DNA of 39,496 nucleotides from a bacterium (GCA_030427705.1 JAUIBR010000056.1:1-39496), one strand, 5' to 3'; counted from the first letter of the stretch, positions 17,388 through 26,661 are shown. The notes: generated by a model not told the origin, from the sequence alone. Translations and numbers: made by a program.

Positions 17388-18436
17388 AAAGTAGTGAAAC
17401 AGCAATCGAGGTAAAGGTCGGCGCGCTCGTGATTTTCGCGCTCGCCCTTCTCGTCACGTTCGTATTGGTGCTCGGAGATTTCTCGCTGGGCAACCAATTT
17501 GAGTTTTCCGTGGAGTTCAACAACGCCGGAGGTCTTAAACCCGGCGCTGACGTGGCTATCGCGGGTCTCAATGTCGGAAACGTGAAGAGCCTTCGCTTCA
17601 TCCAGAACGAGCGAGCGGACGCAAATGCGACGGCCGTAGCCGTTCGGGCAAACATCGAAATCTCGCCTGACTACGCAGATGCGGTGCGCGAAAACTCGCA
17701 GTTCTTCATCACGACTCGAGGTGTCCTGGGTGAGCCTTATATCGAGATTGTGACCCGCGACTTCGAAGCAAAACCCATCGAAGGTGGCACGGTGATGCGT
17801 GGCGTAGACCCGCCGCGAATCGACATCATCGTCGCCAAAGCCAGTGAGCTCTTGAGCTCGCTGAACGACCTTTTGGACGACCCATCCATCCAAACGAAAG
17901 ACCTGATTTCGAACACCGCCAGCCTGATGAAGAACCTGGATACGGTGCTTGTCGACAACCGCGAGAACGTCGACACGACCCTCAAGAATGTGGCGGACGC
18001 AAGCGGCGAGGCCAACCAACTCTTGGAGTCACTAAACGTCGCTGTTGACGACGGTCAGGGCCTCAAACGCACCCTTCGCGATGCGGAGACAACCGCGGGA
18101 AGCGCCAGCCGCATCGCCAAGCGCGTCGAGAAAGACATCGACCCCATCCTGGCTGACGTAAATGCTATGACCACCAACGCTCGCAATGCAGCTGAATCCG
18201 CGGACAAGCTCTTGACCGGAAACGAGCAGAAGATCCAAAACTCGATCGACAACCTCGAAAACAGCACAGCCCGGCTGAACAAAGTGTCTTCCGACGCCGA
18301 GGAAGTCATGGCATCGGTCAAGAATGGGGATGGAACTGTTGGTGCTTTGCTCACCGAGAAAGAGCTCTATGACGATCTGAAGGAAATCCTTCGAGACATC
18401 AAGCAGCGCCCTTGGAAGATCGTTTGGAAAGAGTAG
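17384..18436 (+). CDS. MCE domain protein (MlaD-like) with long C-terminal helical region
   Basis: 350 residues. One N-terminal membrane helix (about 14-32) anchors it in the inner membrane. A single MCE domain follows (about 38-125), with FNNAGGLKPGADVAIAGLNVG and the loop TRGVLGEPYIEI; both are typical of lipid-binding MCE rings. Residues 140-350 are mostly helical with heptad-like spacing, ending in GDGTVGALLTEKELYDD and LRDIKQRP, the usual end of long MlaD homologues. Six copies could form a ring with a helical tube towards the outer membrane. The last 38 bases overlap the convergent hydrolase gene. Confidence 0.93.
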   Translation: MKSSETAIEVKVGALVIFALALLVTFVLVLGDFSLGNQFEFSVEFNNAGGLKPGADVAIAGLNVGNVKSLRFIQNERADANATAVAVRANIEISPDYADAVRENSQFFITTRGVLGEPYIEIVTRDFEAKPIEGGTVMRGVDPPRIDIIVAKASELLSSLNDLLDDPSIQTKDLISNTASLMKNLDTVLVDNRENVDTTLKNVADASGEANQLLESLNVAVDDGQGLKRTLRDAETTAGSASRIAKRVEKDIDPILADVNAMTTNARNAAESADKLLTGNEQKIQNSIDNLENSTARLNKVSSDAEEVMASVKNGDGTVGALLTEKELYDDLKEILRDIKQRPWKIVWKE

Positions 18437-19490
18437 CAGGGTCTGCAATCCCGCGGAGCATCTGCACCATCGTGGTCAACTCCCCAGCAAGGCCGCCATC
18501 GTTACCTTCTTTTCGAGTGTGACCGTACATGCCAGTCAGGTAGCTGCGGCAAGGCGCGCTCGAGGGCACCGCTTCTTCAATCGCCTTCAGTTGGGTATAG
18601 GGAATCACGTCGTCATCGGCGCCATGCATAATGTGGACAGGGCACGTAATCTTGGCCATATGCGGACGCGGATCCAGGAACGTCCAATCACGCTTTTCAA
18701 TCGCGACCTGCAGCAGCTCTAACCCGCGCGGGTCAAGGCCGACCCCCATTTCAAACATCGGGCGCACCGCCTCATCCAATCCATCCGAGATGGACTTCGC
18801 GATGCGAACATACTCGAGGTCGACGCGAACCTCCGGTTTGCCCCATGTGCGACGCATGTACTCGCGCCACGCCTCGACCAGCTGCGCCCGGTTTTCGGGC
18901 ATTTCCGTCAGTTCATCTAAGACGTTCAGGAACAACACCGGCAGATTCAGTGGGTCGTGATGGGCTAGGTGTTCGCCGTTCACCGTCCCAGTCATGCAGA
19001 ACTTCACGGTCTCGTGCAGGTCGGCGTATCCACCAAAGACGACCACCGCACCCACGCGGTCCGGCATATGCTCGCCGGCACACCAAAGCGCCAAAAGCGA
19101 ACCGAAGGAAATGCTGAACAGATATGGCTTCGGCCATCGGCGATGGGCGGCTTCGACAACCGCCGAGAAATCGCCCACCGCTTCCGTGTCTAAAACCTGG
19201 GCGAGGTAACTCGGGATATAAGGCGCCCAGACCTCAAACCCACAATGGGCGAGTATTGAGCAGAACCGCGCCAAACGTGGGTCCGCGGGGCCTTCAAAGT
19301 GGAGTCCTGGCGCCACCACATATGCATGTCGCGGGGCAACACCCTTGGGGCGAAACACGTCGACCTCTATGTCGCGATGGGGCCCCGGAACACGCCGGCG
19401 TTCGACATCCACTTCGGGGGCATGATGGTCATTCGCCCACGGCCCTAACCAGCGGGTAAGCCGGGCGAGCACTCGGGGCTTTGAAATCAA
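18399..19490 (-). CDS. Alpha/beta hydrolase family protein
   Basis: A 363-residue cytoplasmic hydrolase of unknown substrate. The nucleophile elbow reads SISFG within LFSISFGSLLAL (about residue 150), so the first glycine of GxSxG is Ser. Late motifs HGADDDVIP (acid) and GMYGHTRK (histidine) complete a likely catalytic triad. No signal peptide is visible. The TTG start at 19490 overlaps the stop of the ligase-like gene (TTGA). A GTG at codon 7 is an alternative. The 3' end overlaps the MCE gene by 38 bases. The neighbour suggests a role in modifying or trimming an envelope polymer, but this is only contextual. Confidence 0.82.
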   Translation of the reverse strand: MISKPRVLARLTRWLGPWANDHHAPEVDVERRRVPGPHRDIEVDVFRPKGVAPRHAYVVAPGLHFEGPADPRLARFCSILAHCGFEVWAPYIPSYLAQVLDTEAVGDFSAVVEAAHRRWPKPYLFSISFGSLLALWCAGEHMPDRVGAVVVFGGYADLHETVKFCMTGTVNGEHLAHHDPLNLPVLFLNVLDELTEMPENRAQLVEAWREYMRRTWGKPEVRVDLEYVRIAKSISDGLDEAVRPMFEMGVGLDPRGLELLQVAIEKRDWTFLDPRPHMAKITCPVHIMHGADDDVIPYTQLKAIEEAVPSSAPCRSYLTGMYGHTRKEGNDGGLAGELTTMVQMLRGIADPATLSKRSSKGAA

Positions 19491-21784
19491 TGGTCGTGGT
19501 CGCCGTGGTCACCGTCACCGTGGTCGTGCGTGTCACCTTGTTTGGCGGGCATTCGCACTGGGCCGTTCGGCTCCGGCACATTGATTTTCGGACGTTTGAT
19601 CTGGAAAGGATTCTCGGGCTGTGCCCCGCCGTGACCGTGATCCCCGTGACCATGCCCATCATCTTTGGGCTTCATAGGCATGAGTTCCTTCGGAACCGGC
19701 TTGCCTTCGCGCTGCAGTCGCTCCCGTTCCAGACGCTTCTTCAGCTCGTCGCGACGGACGACGAGCGTCTGGCGGCGGATTGGCTCATCGATTTCTTCGA
19801 TCGCCTTCTCGAGAAACTCCAGTTCCTTCTTCGGGGACTTCAGAGCGCCTTGATAGTAGTTGGCCATCTCCAACGCGATGCCACGCGTGAGGTCTTCTGG
19901 CGGATTCATCTCCAGAATTCGCTCGAGCTCTTTGACTGATTCGGTGAACCGCTTTTGTCCATCATACGCGATGGCGACTTGCTTTCGCGCTCGAACGAAG
20001 TTGGGGAAGAGTTGCACGGACTTTCGGGCATACTTCAGCGATGAATCGTATTCGAAAACCTGCGAGAAGACCCGCGCACGCTGATAGTGCAGCCGTGCAT
20101 CGTAAGGAAGCATCTCGATGGCTTTGTCGAGCGTATCTCCGGAGTCTCGCCCTTTACCCATGCGGTATTGCGCCTCCGCGATATTGTAGAGAAGCTCGGC
20201 ATTGGCAGGATACGCTTCGAAGGCTTCTTCGTAGGTCTTCACGGCGTCTGGCAACGCCCCACGCAGCATCTGATGGTCCGCATAACCAGACTTCATCAGC
20301 GACGTGCCGTAAACGGCCGCAAGCACGACGAGCCCAAGGCCAACGGCCACCGGCACGAAGCCACCAAAAATCATCGAACCGGCGGAGCGTCCGTCGGCAT
20401 TCATGGTCGAATCGGCGCTTAAGCCGGTCAGCCCATTTAGCAGAGCCGATTCGCGGCTCAGCATGGCCAACGCGCCGGCCAGCGGAATCACCGCGCCGAA
20501 CAGCTCAAACGCTGGAGTAAACGCCGCGATACTTAGACCGGCAAACACTGCACAGGTCAGGCCCCAATGCTCGACCAGCCAATTCGATGGCTCCTCGCGA
20601 TTGGAAAGCGCCTTGAACGTGATGCCCAAAATGGCACCCAGCCAGAACAGAAACAGCAGCATTCCGATGATTCCAAGCTCCACTGCGACGAGCGCGATCA
20701 CGCTGTGTGGACTCTTGAACATTGGATAATGCGCAAACATCTGAGCCACAAATGGGTCGTCCCCTCGTGGATGGCGAGTTTGATTCAACTTCCAACCGGC
20801 TGGGCCGTGGCCAATCAACGGATTATCGCGAAAAAGGTCCGAAGCCACGCCGGCCAGGTATTTGTGGCCCAACATCGACTTCACACGCTCGACGCGATTG
20901 ATGGCAAATCCAGGGTTTCGAATCTGCCCGGAAGACACGTCGTTGGTCGTCTTGGCGACGATGGGCAGACGATTCGCGTCGCTGACCATGTCCTTTGGTA
21001 CCGCAAAATATCCAACCGCTGCGAGAGCCGAGATACCGATGGCCACACCCAACGTCGGAAACAAAATCGGTGCGCGCTGGAACTTCTGAAGCGCCATGAC
21101 GCCAAGGGTGCCGACACCAACGGCAATGCCGATAAGTGTGAACGTGATTGGTGTCGCGACCATACCGAAGTGCGCGCCACCGATGACGGCGGCAACAATG
21201 CTCAGGATACGACGCCAGCCATCCAGTCTGAACACGGACGCCGCAACGATCGGCAGTGCCACGGCATAGAACGCGGCGGCGAATTCAGCGGCATCAAATG
21301 GGCCGATTGCGCCCGCGGGGTCCCAGACAACGGTGTGAAATCCGGCTCCTAAGGCATCCAGAATACCCATGAAACCCGATCCAATCGTGGCCATTGAAAT
21401 CGCGATCGAAAACTCACCAAAGCGTGGCGGGCGACCAAGCGGCGCAACCAACAGAAGGTAGACTGCAGCGATGACTACCCAGTAGCTCGCATGAACGAGA
21501 CCAAGGAGTGGCGTGGCCGACCAACTTACCGCGACCAGGGCATATGCACCCAGAGCAGCGGCCGCGATCGCGATCTTGCCACCCACGACCGAGACCGTGT
21601 TCGCGCGCAAGATCCAAACACCCCAAGACACCAACGCCAGTCCGACAACAATCGAACCGACGATCCACTTGATGTGTTCGAAACTAGAGAATGCCGTCGC
21701 AAATATCGGCGGAACAGCAGCAACTGCCGCCAAAATTAGCCATGACGTCAAACTGAGTCGGGACTGCGTATCATCATTTGTCAT
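19487..21784 (-). CDS. O-antigen-ligase-like (Wzy_C) membrane protein with TPR domain and His/Asp-rich tail
   Basis: A 765-residue protein. About 12 membrane helices occupy residues 10-500. A large loop contains DNPLIGHGPAGWKLNQTRHP and SPHSVIALVAVELGIIG, which match the ligase/polymerase superfamily pattern of a glycine-rich turn followed by His and a Glu-x-Gly helix. Such proteins join lipid-linked glycan chains at the periplasmic face. TPR units follow (about 520-650), then a Lys/Arg/Glu-rich helix. The end has two metal-binding-like clusters, DDGHGHGDHGHGG and GDTHDHGDGDHGDHDH. The ribosome binding site before the ATG at 21784 is weak. The tail is unusual for this family. Confidence 0.85.
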   Translation of the reverse strand: MTNDDTQSRLSLTSWLILAAVAAVPPIFATAFSSFEHIKWIVGSIVVGLALVSWGVWILRANTVSVVGGKIAIAAAALGAYALVAVSWSATPLLGLVHASYWVVIAAVYLLLVAPLGRPPRFGEFSIAISMATIGSGFMGILDALGAGFHTVVWDPAGAIGPFDAAEFAAAFYAVALPIVAASVFRLDGWRRILSIVAAVIGGAHFGMVATPITFTLIGIAVGVGTLGVMALQKFQRAPILFPTLGVAIGISALAAVGYFAVPKDMVSDANRLPIVAKTTNDVSSGQIRNPGFAINRVERVKSMLGHKYLAGVASDLFRDNPLIGHGPAGWKLNQTRHPRGDDPFVAQMFAHYPMFKSPHSVIALVAVELGIIGMLLFLFWLGAILGITFKALSNREEPSNWLVEHWGLTCAVFAGLSIAAFTPAFELFGAVIPLAGALAMLSRESALLNGLTGLSADSTMNADGRSAGSMIFGGFVPVAVGLGLVVLAAVYGTSLMKSGYADHQMLRGALPDAVKTYEEAFEAYPANAELLYNIAEAQYRMGKGRDSGDTLDKAIEMLPYDARLHYQRARVFSQVFEYDSSLKYARKSVQLFPNFVRARKQVAIAYDGQKRFTESVKELERILEMNPPEDLTRGIALEMANYYQGALKSPKKELEFLEKAIEEIDEPIRRQTLVVRRDELKKRLERERLQREGKPVPKELMPMKPKDDGHGHGDHGHGGAQPENPFQIKRPKINVPEPNGPVRMPAKQGDTHDHGDGDHGDHDH

Positions 21785-21889
21785 GAAACAACCAATTGCT
21801 CACTGCATCTACAAAGGAACTCGTTTGTATTCGGTTATGTGGCGGTTTGACAACCAATCAACGCGCTCAAAACGGCTTTCATAGACAGG

Positions 21890-22921
21890 TTGTTGACTGA
21901 GAACGAACCGAAAACGTACTCTAGGATAGACGTCAGACCCCGAGAACAGGCAGTGCAAGAGGAACTCGAGTACCGAGGTGAAACCAAGCCCAGACGCAAG
22001 TCCGTCGCGATATTCGTGACGTTGTTGTGTCCAGGTTTGGGATACTTGTACGTCGGCAGACTCAAAAAAGGGCTTGTCGTAAACGTGCTGTTCCTGCTGC
22101 TGCTCGAAGCTTTTGTCATCATCTTTAGCTTCATGAAGTTCTTTCCGCTGCTTCCAGCGCTTGTCGTTGCGATGGGATGGCTCACGTTCGCCGCATTCGC
22201 AGCATCGGATGTAGCCTCAAAGATCGAACCCGGACAGAAGGACACCGACGAATACGTCCTGCAAACCTACAACCACTGGATGATCTACAGCGTCGTCGCT
22301 CTACTGACGTTCGCGGCGCCCATCGCAGTGACGTTGAGTTACATCAACAACAACTTGCTGGGGTACCAAACCATCGCGAGCGCGGGGATGTTCCCAACAC
22401 TTAAACCGGGTGATGCGGTCTTCTACGACAAGTCCGCATACGACGGTCGCGCGCCCGCACGTGGGGAGCTCGTTTTGGTTCGAACACCCGGCACCGACAA
22501 CCTCGCTACTCTACGCGTGGTTGGCGTTGCCGATGATGTAGTACGAATCGAAGGCGAACAGGTGTTCGTGAATGACCAACCGCTGGAGCGCGGCCCCCTG
22601 CCCGGCGGACCGCTCACCCAAGGCGATCTCCTCGCCATGGTTGAAAACAACAACGGCAGCAAATACGTCATTTCGGTATCCCCAAAGGCGTATGTCGCCA
22701 CCAGCATGCCGCCAACCAAACTCGAAAACGATGAGTTCTTCGTGCTCGCTGATAACCGTTCGCAGGTACCGCTCGACCCCGATCACGAGCGCATCCGCGA
22801 CAGCCGGATCTTCGAGGCAATTTCACGAGATGACATCATCGGAAAGCCCCTCTACATTGCGTGGTCAAGCGCCGAAGACGAAGGCGTTCGATTTGATCGC
22901 ATAGGATTACGCATCCGATAG
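21890..22921 (+). CDS. Signal peptidase I (S26) homologue lacking both catalytic residues
   Basis: 343 residues. A TM2-like pair of helices comes first (KSVAIFVTLLCPGLGYLYVG onward, about 38-80), then further hydrophobic segments to about 150. The S26 domain follows. Where signal peptidases have SGSMxPTL this protein has SAGMFPTL, so the nucleophile position is Gly166. Where they have the general-base Lys before Arg-Val-(Ile/Val)-Gly it has TLRVVG, so the position is Leu208. The later box with DNR and DSRIFEAISRDDIIGKP is kept. The fold is therefore likely but peptide-bond cleavage is not. The start is uncertain: TTG at 21890 or 21893, or GTG at 21953, none with a good ribosome binding site. 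Confidence 0.82.
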   Translation: MLTENEPKTYSRIDVRPREQAVQEELEYRGETKPRRKSVAIFVTLLCPGLGYLYVGRLKKGLVVNVLFLLLLEAFVIIFSFMKFFPLLPALVVAMGWLTFAAFAASDVASKIEPGQKDTDEYVLQTYNHWMIYSVVALLTFAAPIAVTLSYINNNLLGYQTIASAGMFPTLKPGDAVFYDKSAYDGRAPARGELVLVRTPGTDNLATLRVVGVADDVVRIEGEQVFVNDQPLERGPLPGGPLTQGDLLAMVENNNGSKYVISVSPKAYVATSMPPTKLENDEFFVLADNRSQVPLDPDHERIRDSRIFEAISRDDIIGKPLYIAWSSAEDEGVRFDRIGLRIR

Positions 22922-22951
22922 GTCACTTCTGGCGTCCTATGTCCGCGCAAC

Positions 22952-24823
22952 GTGCGCATCCCCACGCTTTGGCGGCGAATGTCCTCTCGAAACCGAAAGA
23001 TTAAGCACTACTTTCGTAAGTACTGGGCCCTGTTTATGGGCGGCGCGGTCTTTCTTGTCCTGACCAACATCGCTTCACTCGCCATCCCAAAACACCTGGG
23101 TTCAGCCGTGCAAAAGATGCGCGACGCGGCGGCAGACGGTGAGTTGCTGAACTTCGACCTCTCAATAATCGAGAGTCACGGCAAGTGGATTATCCTCTTG
23201 GCCATCGGGGCTGGACTGGCACGTATCTTCTCGCGGGTCGCCATTTTCTACGCCGGGCGCTTCATCGAATACGACGTACGGAACGAACTCTACGAAAAGC
23301 TCACGCGCCTCAGTCCAGGCTGGTTTGCGAGCATGCCGACCGGCGACCTCACCAGCCGAGTCACCAACGACGTCAACTTCGTTCGCACGCTTTTCGCCAT
23401 CACCTTTCTCCACGTTATCAACACAACAATCGCGTACGGTCTCGCCCTCGAAAAGATGTTGGCGCTCAACGTAACGCTGACCATCTGGAGCCTACTAGCC
23501 TTTCCAGTGCTGCTTGTGTTTGTGCGGTTGATCGTCCAAGCCTTGTTCACGCAGACCAAGATAGTTCAAGCACAGCTTTCAACAATTTCGAGCCGAGTTC
23601 AGGAGAATCTTGCTGGAAAAACGGTTGTAAAAACCTATGGAATCGAGAAGCGAGAATCCGCGCGTTTTCTTGAACTTAACGAGGAATACCTAAAGAAGAA
23701 CTTAAAGCTTGCGACCATCCGCGGCGGACTGTCTACAAACATCACGCTCATTCCCGGAGCGGGTGCTCTCGTCGTTCTGTTGGTGGGCGCCGAAATGGTC
23801 GTACAGGGGACAATCACGCTTGGCGAATATGTGGAGTTCAGCGGGTATGTCGCGGCTCTGGCATTCCCGACGTTGGCCATGGGGTGGGTGTTTTCGGTCT
23901 GGAACCGTGGCAATGCCGCGCTAGACCGCGTCCTCGAAGTGCTAGAAGCGCCAGAGGAGATCACAGAACGCGGTGACGCGACCGAGCTGCCGGACATGGA
24001 CGGACCGCGCGGTGCCATCGAATTTGAAAACGTCTCCTTCGCTTACGCCGATGGCGATGATGAGGCCATCTCCAATGTCTCGCTGAGCATCCCCGCCGGA
24101 ACGACCGCTGCGATTGTCGGACGAACAGGGTCCGGGAAATCCACACTCGTCCGGCTGCTGGCTCGATTCTACGACCCGACTGCTGGCAGCATCACCATAG
24201 ACGGCCAACCATTGACCACGCTCAAGCTCAGGCAAACCCGTTCTGAAACCGGCATGGTTCCCCAGGACCCATTCCTGTTTTCGATGACCATTGGTCAAAA
24301 CGTGCGGTTCGGCCTCGACGCGCTGGAGTTTGATGACACAGTCGACCGCCCGCTCCCCACAAAGTCGCTGATGGGAGAAGGCGAAGTTGATGTCGATACC
24401 CGGCGCGAGGAAGCGCTGCGAATTGCGGGTATTTATGAAGACCTTCAAGCGTTCCCACGCGGACTCGACACGATGGTCGGCGAGCGTGGCATTACGCTAA
24501 GCGGTGGTCAGAAGCAGCGCGTTACGATCGCCCGAGCCCTGCTGGTAGACCCCCGCGTGCTCGTGCTCGACGATGCGCTGTCCAGTGTCGACACACACAC
24601 CGAGAAGCAGATTCTCGACCACCTTGATTCGATCATGGAGGGGCGAACGACCATCATCGTCACCCACCGATTCAACGCATTATCACGGGTCGACAAGATC
24701 TTCGTGTTGGATGAAGGGCGTTTGGTTGAATCGGGCACACACGAAGAACTTTGCCAATCTGGTGGCGTGTACTCGCAACTCTTCGAACACCAAAAACTGC
24801 GGGAGGAGCTCGACAATGAGTGA
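22952..24823 (+). CDS. ABC exporter half-transporter A (degenerate Walker B)
   Basis: A 623-residue type I exporter subunit of the MdlA/BmrC style. Six membrane helices (about 30-330) are followed by the ATPase domain: Walker A GRTGSGKST, Q-loop VPQDPFLF, signature LSGGQ (516-520) and H-loop VTHR. Walker B reads VLVLDDALSSVD, with Asp541 in place of the catalytic Glu. The start is GTG at 22952; ATG at 22979 (codon 10) is a reasonable alternative that gives MSSRNRKIKHYFRKYW. The product pairs with the next gene, overlapped by eight bases. Substrate is unknown; relatives export lipids, drugs or peptides. Confidence 0.94.
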   Translation: MRIPTLWRRMSSRNRKIKHYFRKYWALFMGGAVFLVLTNIASLAIPKHLGSAVQKMRDAAADGELLNFDLSIIESHGKWIILLAIGAGLARIFSRVAIFYAGRFIEYDVRNELYEKLTRLSPGWFASMPTGDLTSRVTNDVNFVRTLFAITFLHVINTTIAYGLALEKMLALNVTLTIWSLLAFPVLLVFVRLIVQALFTQTKIVQAQLSTISSRVQENLAGKTVVKTYGIEKRESARFLELNEEYLKKNLKLATIRGGLSTNITLIPGAGALVVLLVGAEMVVQGTITLGEYVEFSGYVAALAFPTLAMGWVFSVWNRGNAALDRVLEVLEAPEEITERGDATELPDMDGPRGAIEFENVSFAYADGDDEAISNVSLSIPAGTTAAIVGRTGSGKSTLVRLLARFYDPTAGSITIDGQPLTTLKLRQTRSETGMVPQDPFLFSMTIGQNVRFGLDALEFDDTVDRPLPTKSLMGEGEVDVDTRREEALRIAGIYEDLQAFPRGLDTMVGERGITLSGGQKQRVTIARALLVDPRVLVLDDALSSVDTHTEKQILDHLDSIMEGRTTIIVTHRFNALSRVDKIFVLDEGRLVESGTHEELCQSGGVYSQLFEHQKLREELDNE

Positions 24824-26612
24824 AAACCGCAAAAAGCAAAACGCCATCGGCTCTGGGTTCAAAGAACAGGAGCTGGGGCAAATCTCCGACGCGCAGATCG
24901 CAAAGCGGCTGTGGAGTTACATGCGACCGTATGGCTTCTGGTTCGCAGTAAGCCTGCTGTTGTTGCCCCTCGTCACCGCCGCACAGCTACTCCAGCCGCA
25001 TATCTTGCAGATTGCGATCGATGAGTACCTGGTCCCCAAAAAGTTGGAGGGGCTGTCGCTGATCGTCGCGCTGTTTGGGGGCTCCGTCGTGGCCCACGCC
25101 GCACTTCAGTTTATTCAGTTCTATATCATGCAGTGGGCTGGACAGCGGGCACTTCGTGACCTGCGCCAAGCCGTATTCGACCACGTCCAGACGCTGTCCG
25201 TCAGCTTCTTCAACAAGAACCCTATCGGCCGTCTGATGGCGCGGATGACGACCGATGTCGAGTCGCTGCAGGAAGCGTTGTCGTCTGGCATGGTCACGAT
25301 GGTCGGTGACCTATTCACCCTTGGCGCCATCGTAGTCATTCTGCTGGTGAAGGACTGGCAGTTCGCCCTCGTCACCTTCACGGTTGTTCCACCGTTATTG
25401 GTCGCAACCGCAATCTGTCGCCACTTCCTACGCGCAGCCCTTCGCGAAATCCGGGTCAAGATCGCCAGACTTTATGCGCATTTGCAGGAGTCCATCACTG
25501 GAATGCCTGTCATCCAGCTCTTCGTGCGCGAGAACATCAGCCTCGCCGAGTACAAGGACATCAACCTCGATTACCGCCACGCAAACTTCCAATCGATCCG
25601 CTACGACGCGATTCTTTTCGCTGTCGTCGAGGCTGTGGGTTCCATCGCTGTTGGGGTCATCGTCTGGTACGGCAGCGGCAAAGTCTTAGAGGGCGTGGTC
25701 ACGCTCGGCGTCTTGATCGCGTTCATCGAGTACATGCAGAAGTTCTTCGTGCCGATCCGGGATTTGGCCCAGAAATACAACCTTTTCCAGAGTGCGATGG
25801 CCTCATCTGAGCGAATCTTCCAACTATTGGACAATCAAGAACGCGTTCAAAGAGCCAGCGAGCCCGTAGACATGTCGCACGCACCATTCGAGATCGAGTT
25901 TCGCAACGTATGCTTCCACTACGTCGAGGACGAACCTGTCCTCAAGAACGTGTCGTTCCACATCAAACCCGGTGAGCGCTTGGCACTCGTGGGACATACC
26001 GGTTCCGGGAAGTCGACCATCATCAATCTCTTGATGCGACTCTACGACCCAATCTCCGGCCAAATCCTGGTGAACGGCGTTGACATCAAGCTGCTCGACA
26101 TCCAGCAATACCGAAGAATCTTCGCCGTCGTCCTTCAGGACGTCTTCTTGTTTCAGGGCACGATCGGCGACAACATCACCTTGGGCGACGCATCCGTCTC
26201 GGATTCGGAGTTAGAAGAAGCGACCAAGATTGCCCGCGCAAACGTGCTGATCAACCGATATGGCAAAGGCTTTGAGCATCCGGTTTCCGAGCGAGGCAGC
26301 AACTTGAGTGCCGGAGAAAGACAGCTTATCTCGTTCTCGCGCGCGCTGGTCCACAAACCCGAGATTCTCGTGCTCGACGAGGCGACCGCGAATGTCGACA
26401 CCGAAACGGAAGCACTGATTCAAGAGGCGGTAGAAGCCTTGATGGCCCGGCAGACTTCCGTGGTCATCGCGCACCGCCTCTCGACCATTCAAAACGCCGA
26501 CCGGATCCTCGTCCTGCATCGGGGCGAAGTGCTCGAAGACGGCAGTCACGACGAGCTTCTTGCCAACGGGGGGCACTACACGCGGCTTTACCGTTTGCAG
26601 TACGCAGCTTAA
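24816..26612 (+). CDS. ABC exporter half-transporter B (catalytic ATP site donor)
   Basis: A 598-residue type I exporter subunit of the MdlB/BmrD style. Six membrane helices are followed by Walker A GHTGSGKST, Q-loop LQDVFLF, a variant signature LSAGE (497-501), an intact Walker B VLDEATANVD with Glu522 and H-loop IAHR. The frame is open much further upstream, but the ATG at 24816 has an excellent GGGAGGAG seven bases before it and gives the normal family N-terminus, so the upstream part is a shadow. With half-transporter A it forms a heterodimer in which one ATP site is degenerate. Confidence 0.96.
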   Translation: MSENRKKQNAIGSGFKEQELGQISDAQIAKRLWSYMRPYGFWFAVSLLLLPLVTAAQLLQPHILQIAIDEYLVPKKLEGLSLIVALFGGSVVAHAALQFIQFYIMQWAGQRALRDLRQAVFDHVQTLSVSFFNKNPIGRLMARMTTDVESLQEALSSGMVTMVGDLFTLGAIVVILLVKDWQFALVTFTVVPPLLVATAICRHFLRAALREIRVKIARLYAHLQESITGMPVIQLFVRENISLAEYKDINLDYRHANFQSIRYDAILFAVVEAVGSIAVGVIVWYGSGKVLEGVVTLGVLIAFIEYMQKFFVPIRDLAQKYNLFQSAMASSERIFQLLDNQERVQRASEPVDMSHAPFEIEFRNVCFHYVEDEPVLKNVSFHIKPGERLALVGHTGSGKSTIINLLMRLYDPISGQILVNGVDIKLLDIQQYRRIFAVVLQDVFLFQGTIGDNITLGDASVSDSELEEATKIARANVLINRYGKGFEHPVSERGSNLSAGERQLISFSRALVHKPEILVLDEATANVDTETEALIQEAVEALMARQTSVVIAHRLSTIQNADRILVLHRGEVLEDGSHDELLANGGHYTRLYRLQYAA

Positions 26613-26661
26613 GGCCGATTGCGATCGTCAGCCCTACCCTAATCGTGATAAATTAGCGGCG

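Noticed and set aside
21890-22921. Frameshift or sequencing error as the cause of the missing signal peptidase dyad
   Set aside because: The frame is continuous, sequence on both sides of each altered position matches the family, and two separate residues are changed.
24573-24815. Upstream extension of ABC half-transporter B
   Set aside because: It lies inside half-transporter A, encodes no family sequence, and the ATG at 24816 has an excellent ribosome binding site.
26560-26661. Upstream extension of the DUF4129 protein
   Set aside because: It overlaps the ABC gene end, and the signal peptide begins at 26662.
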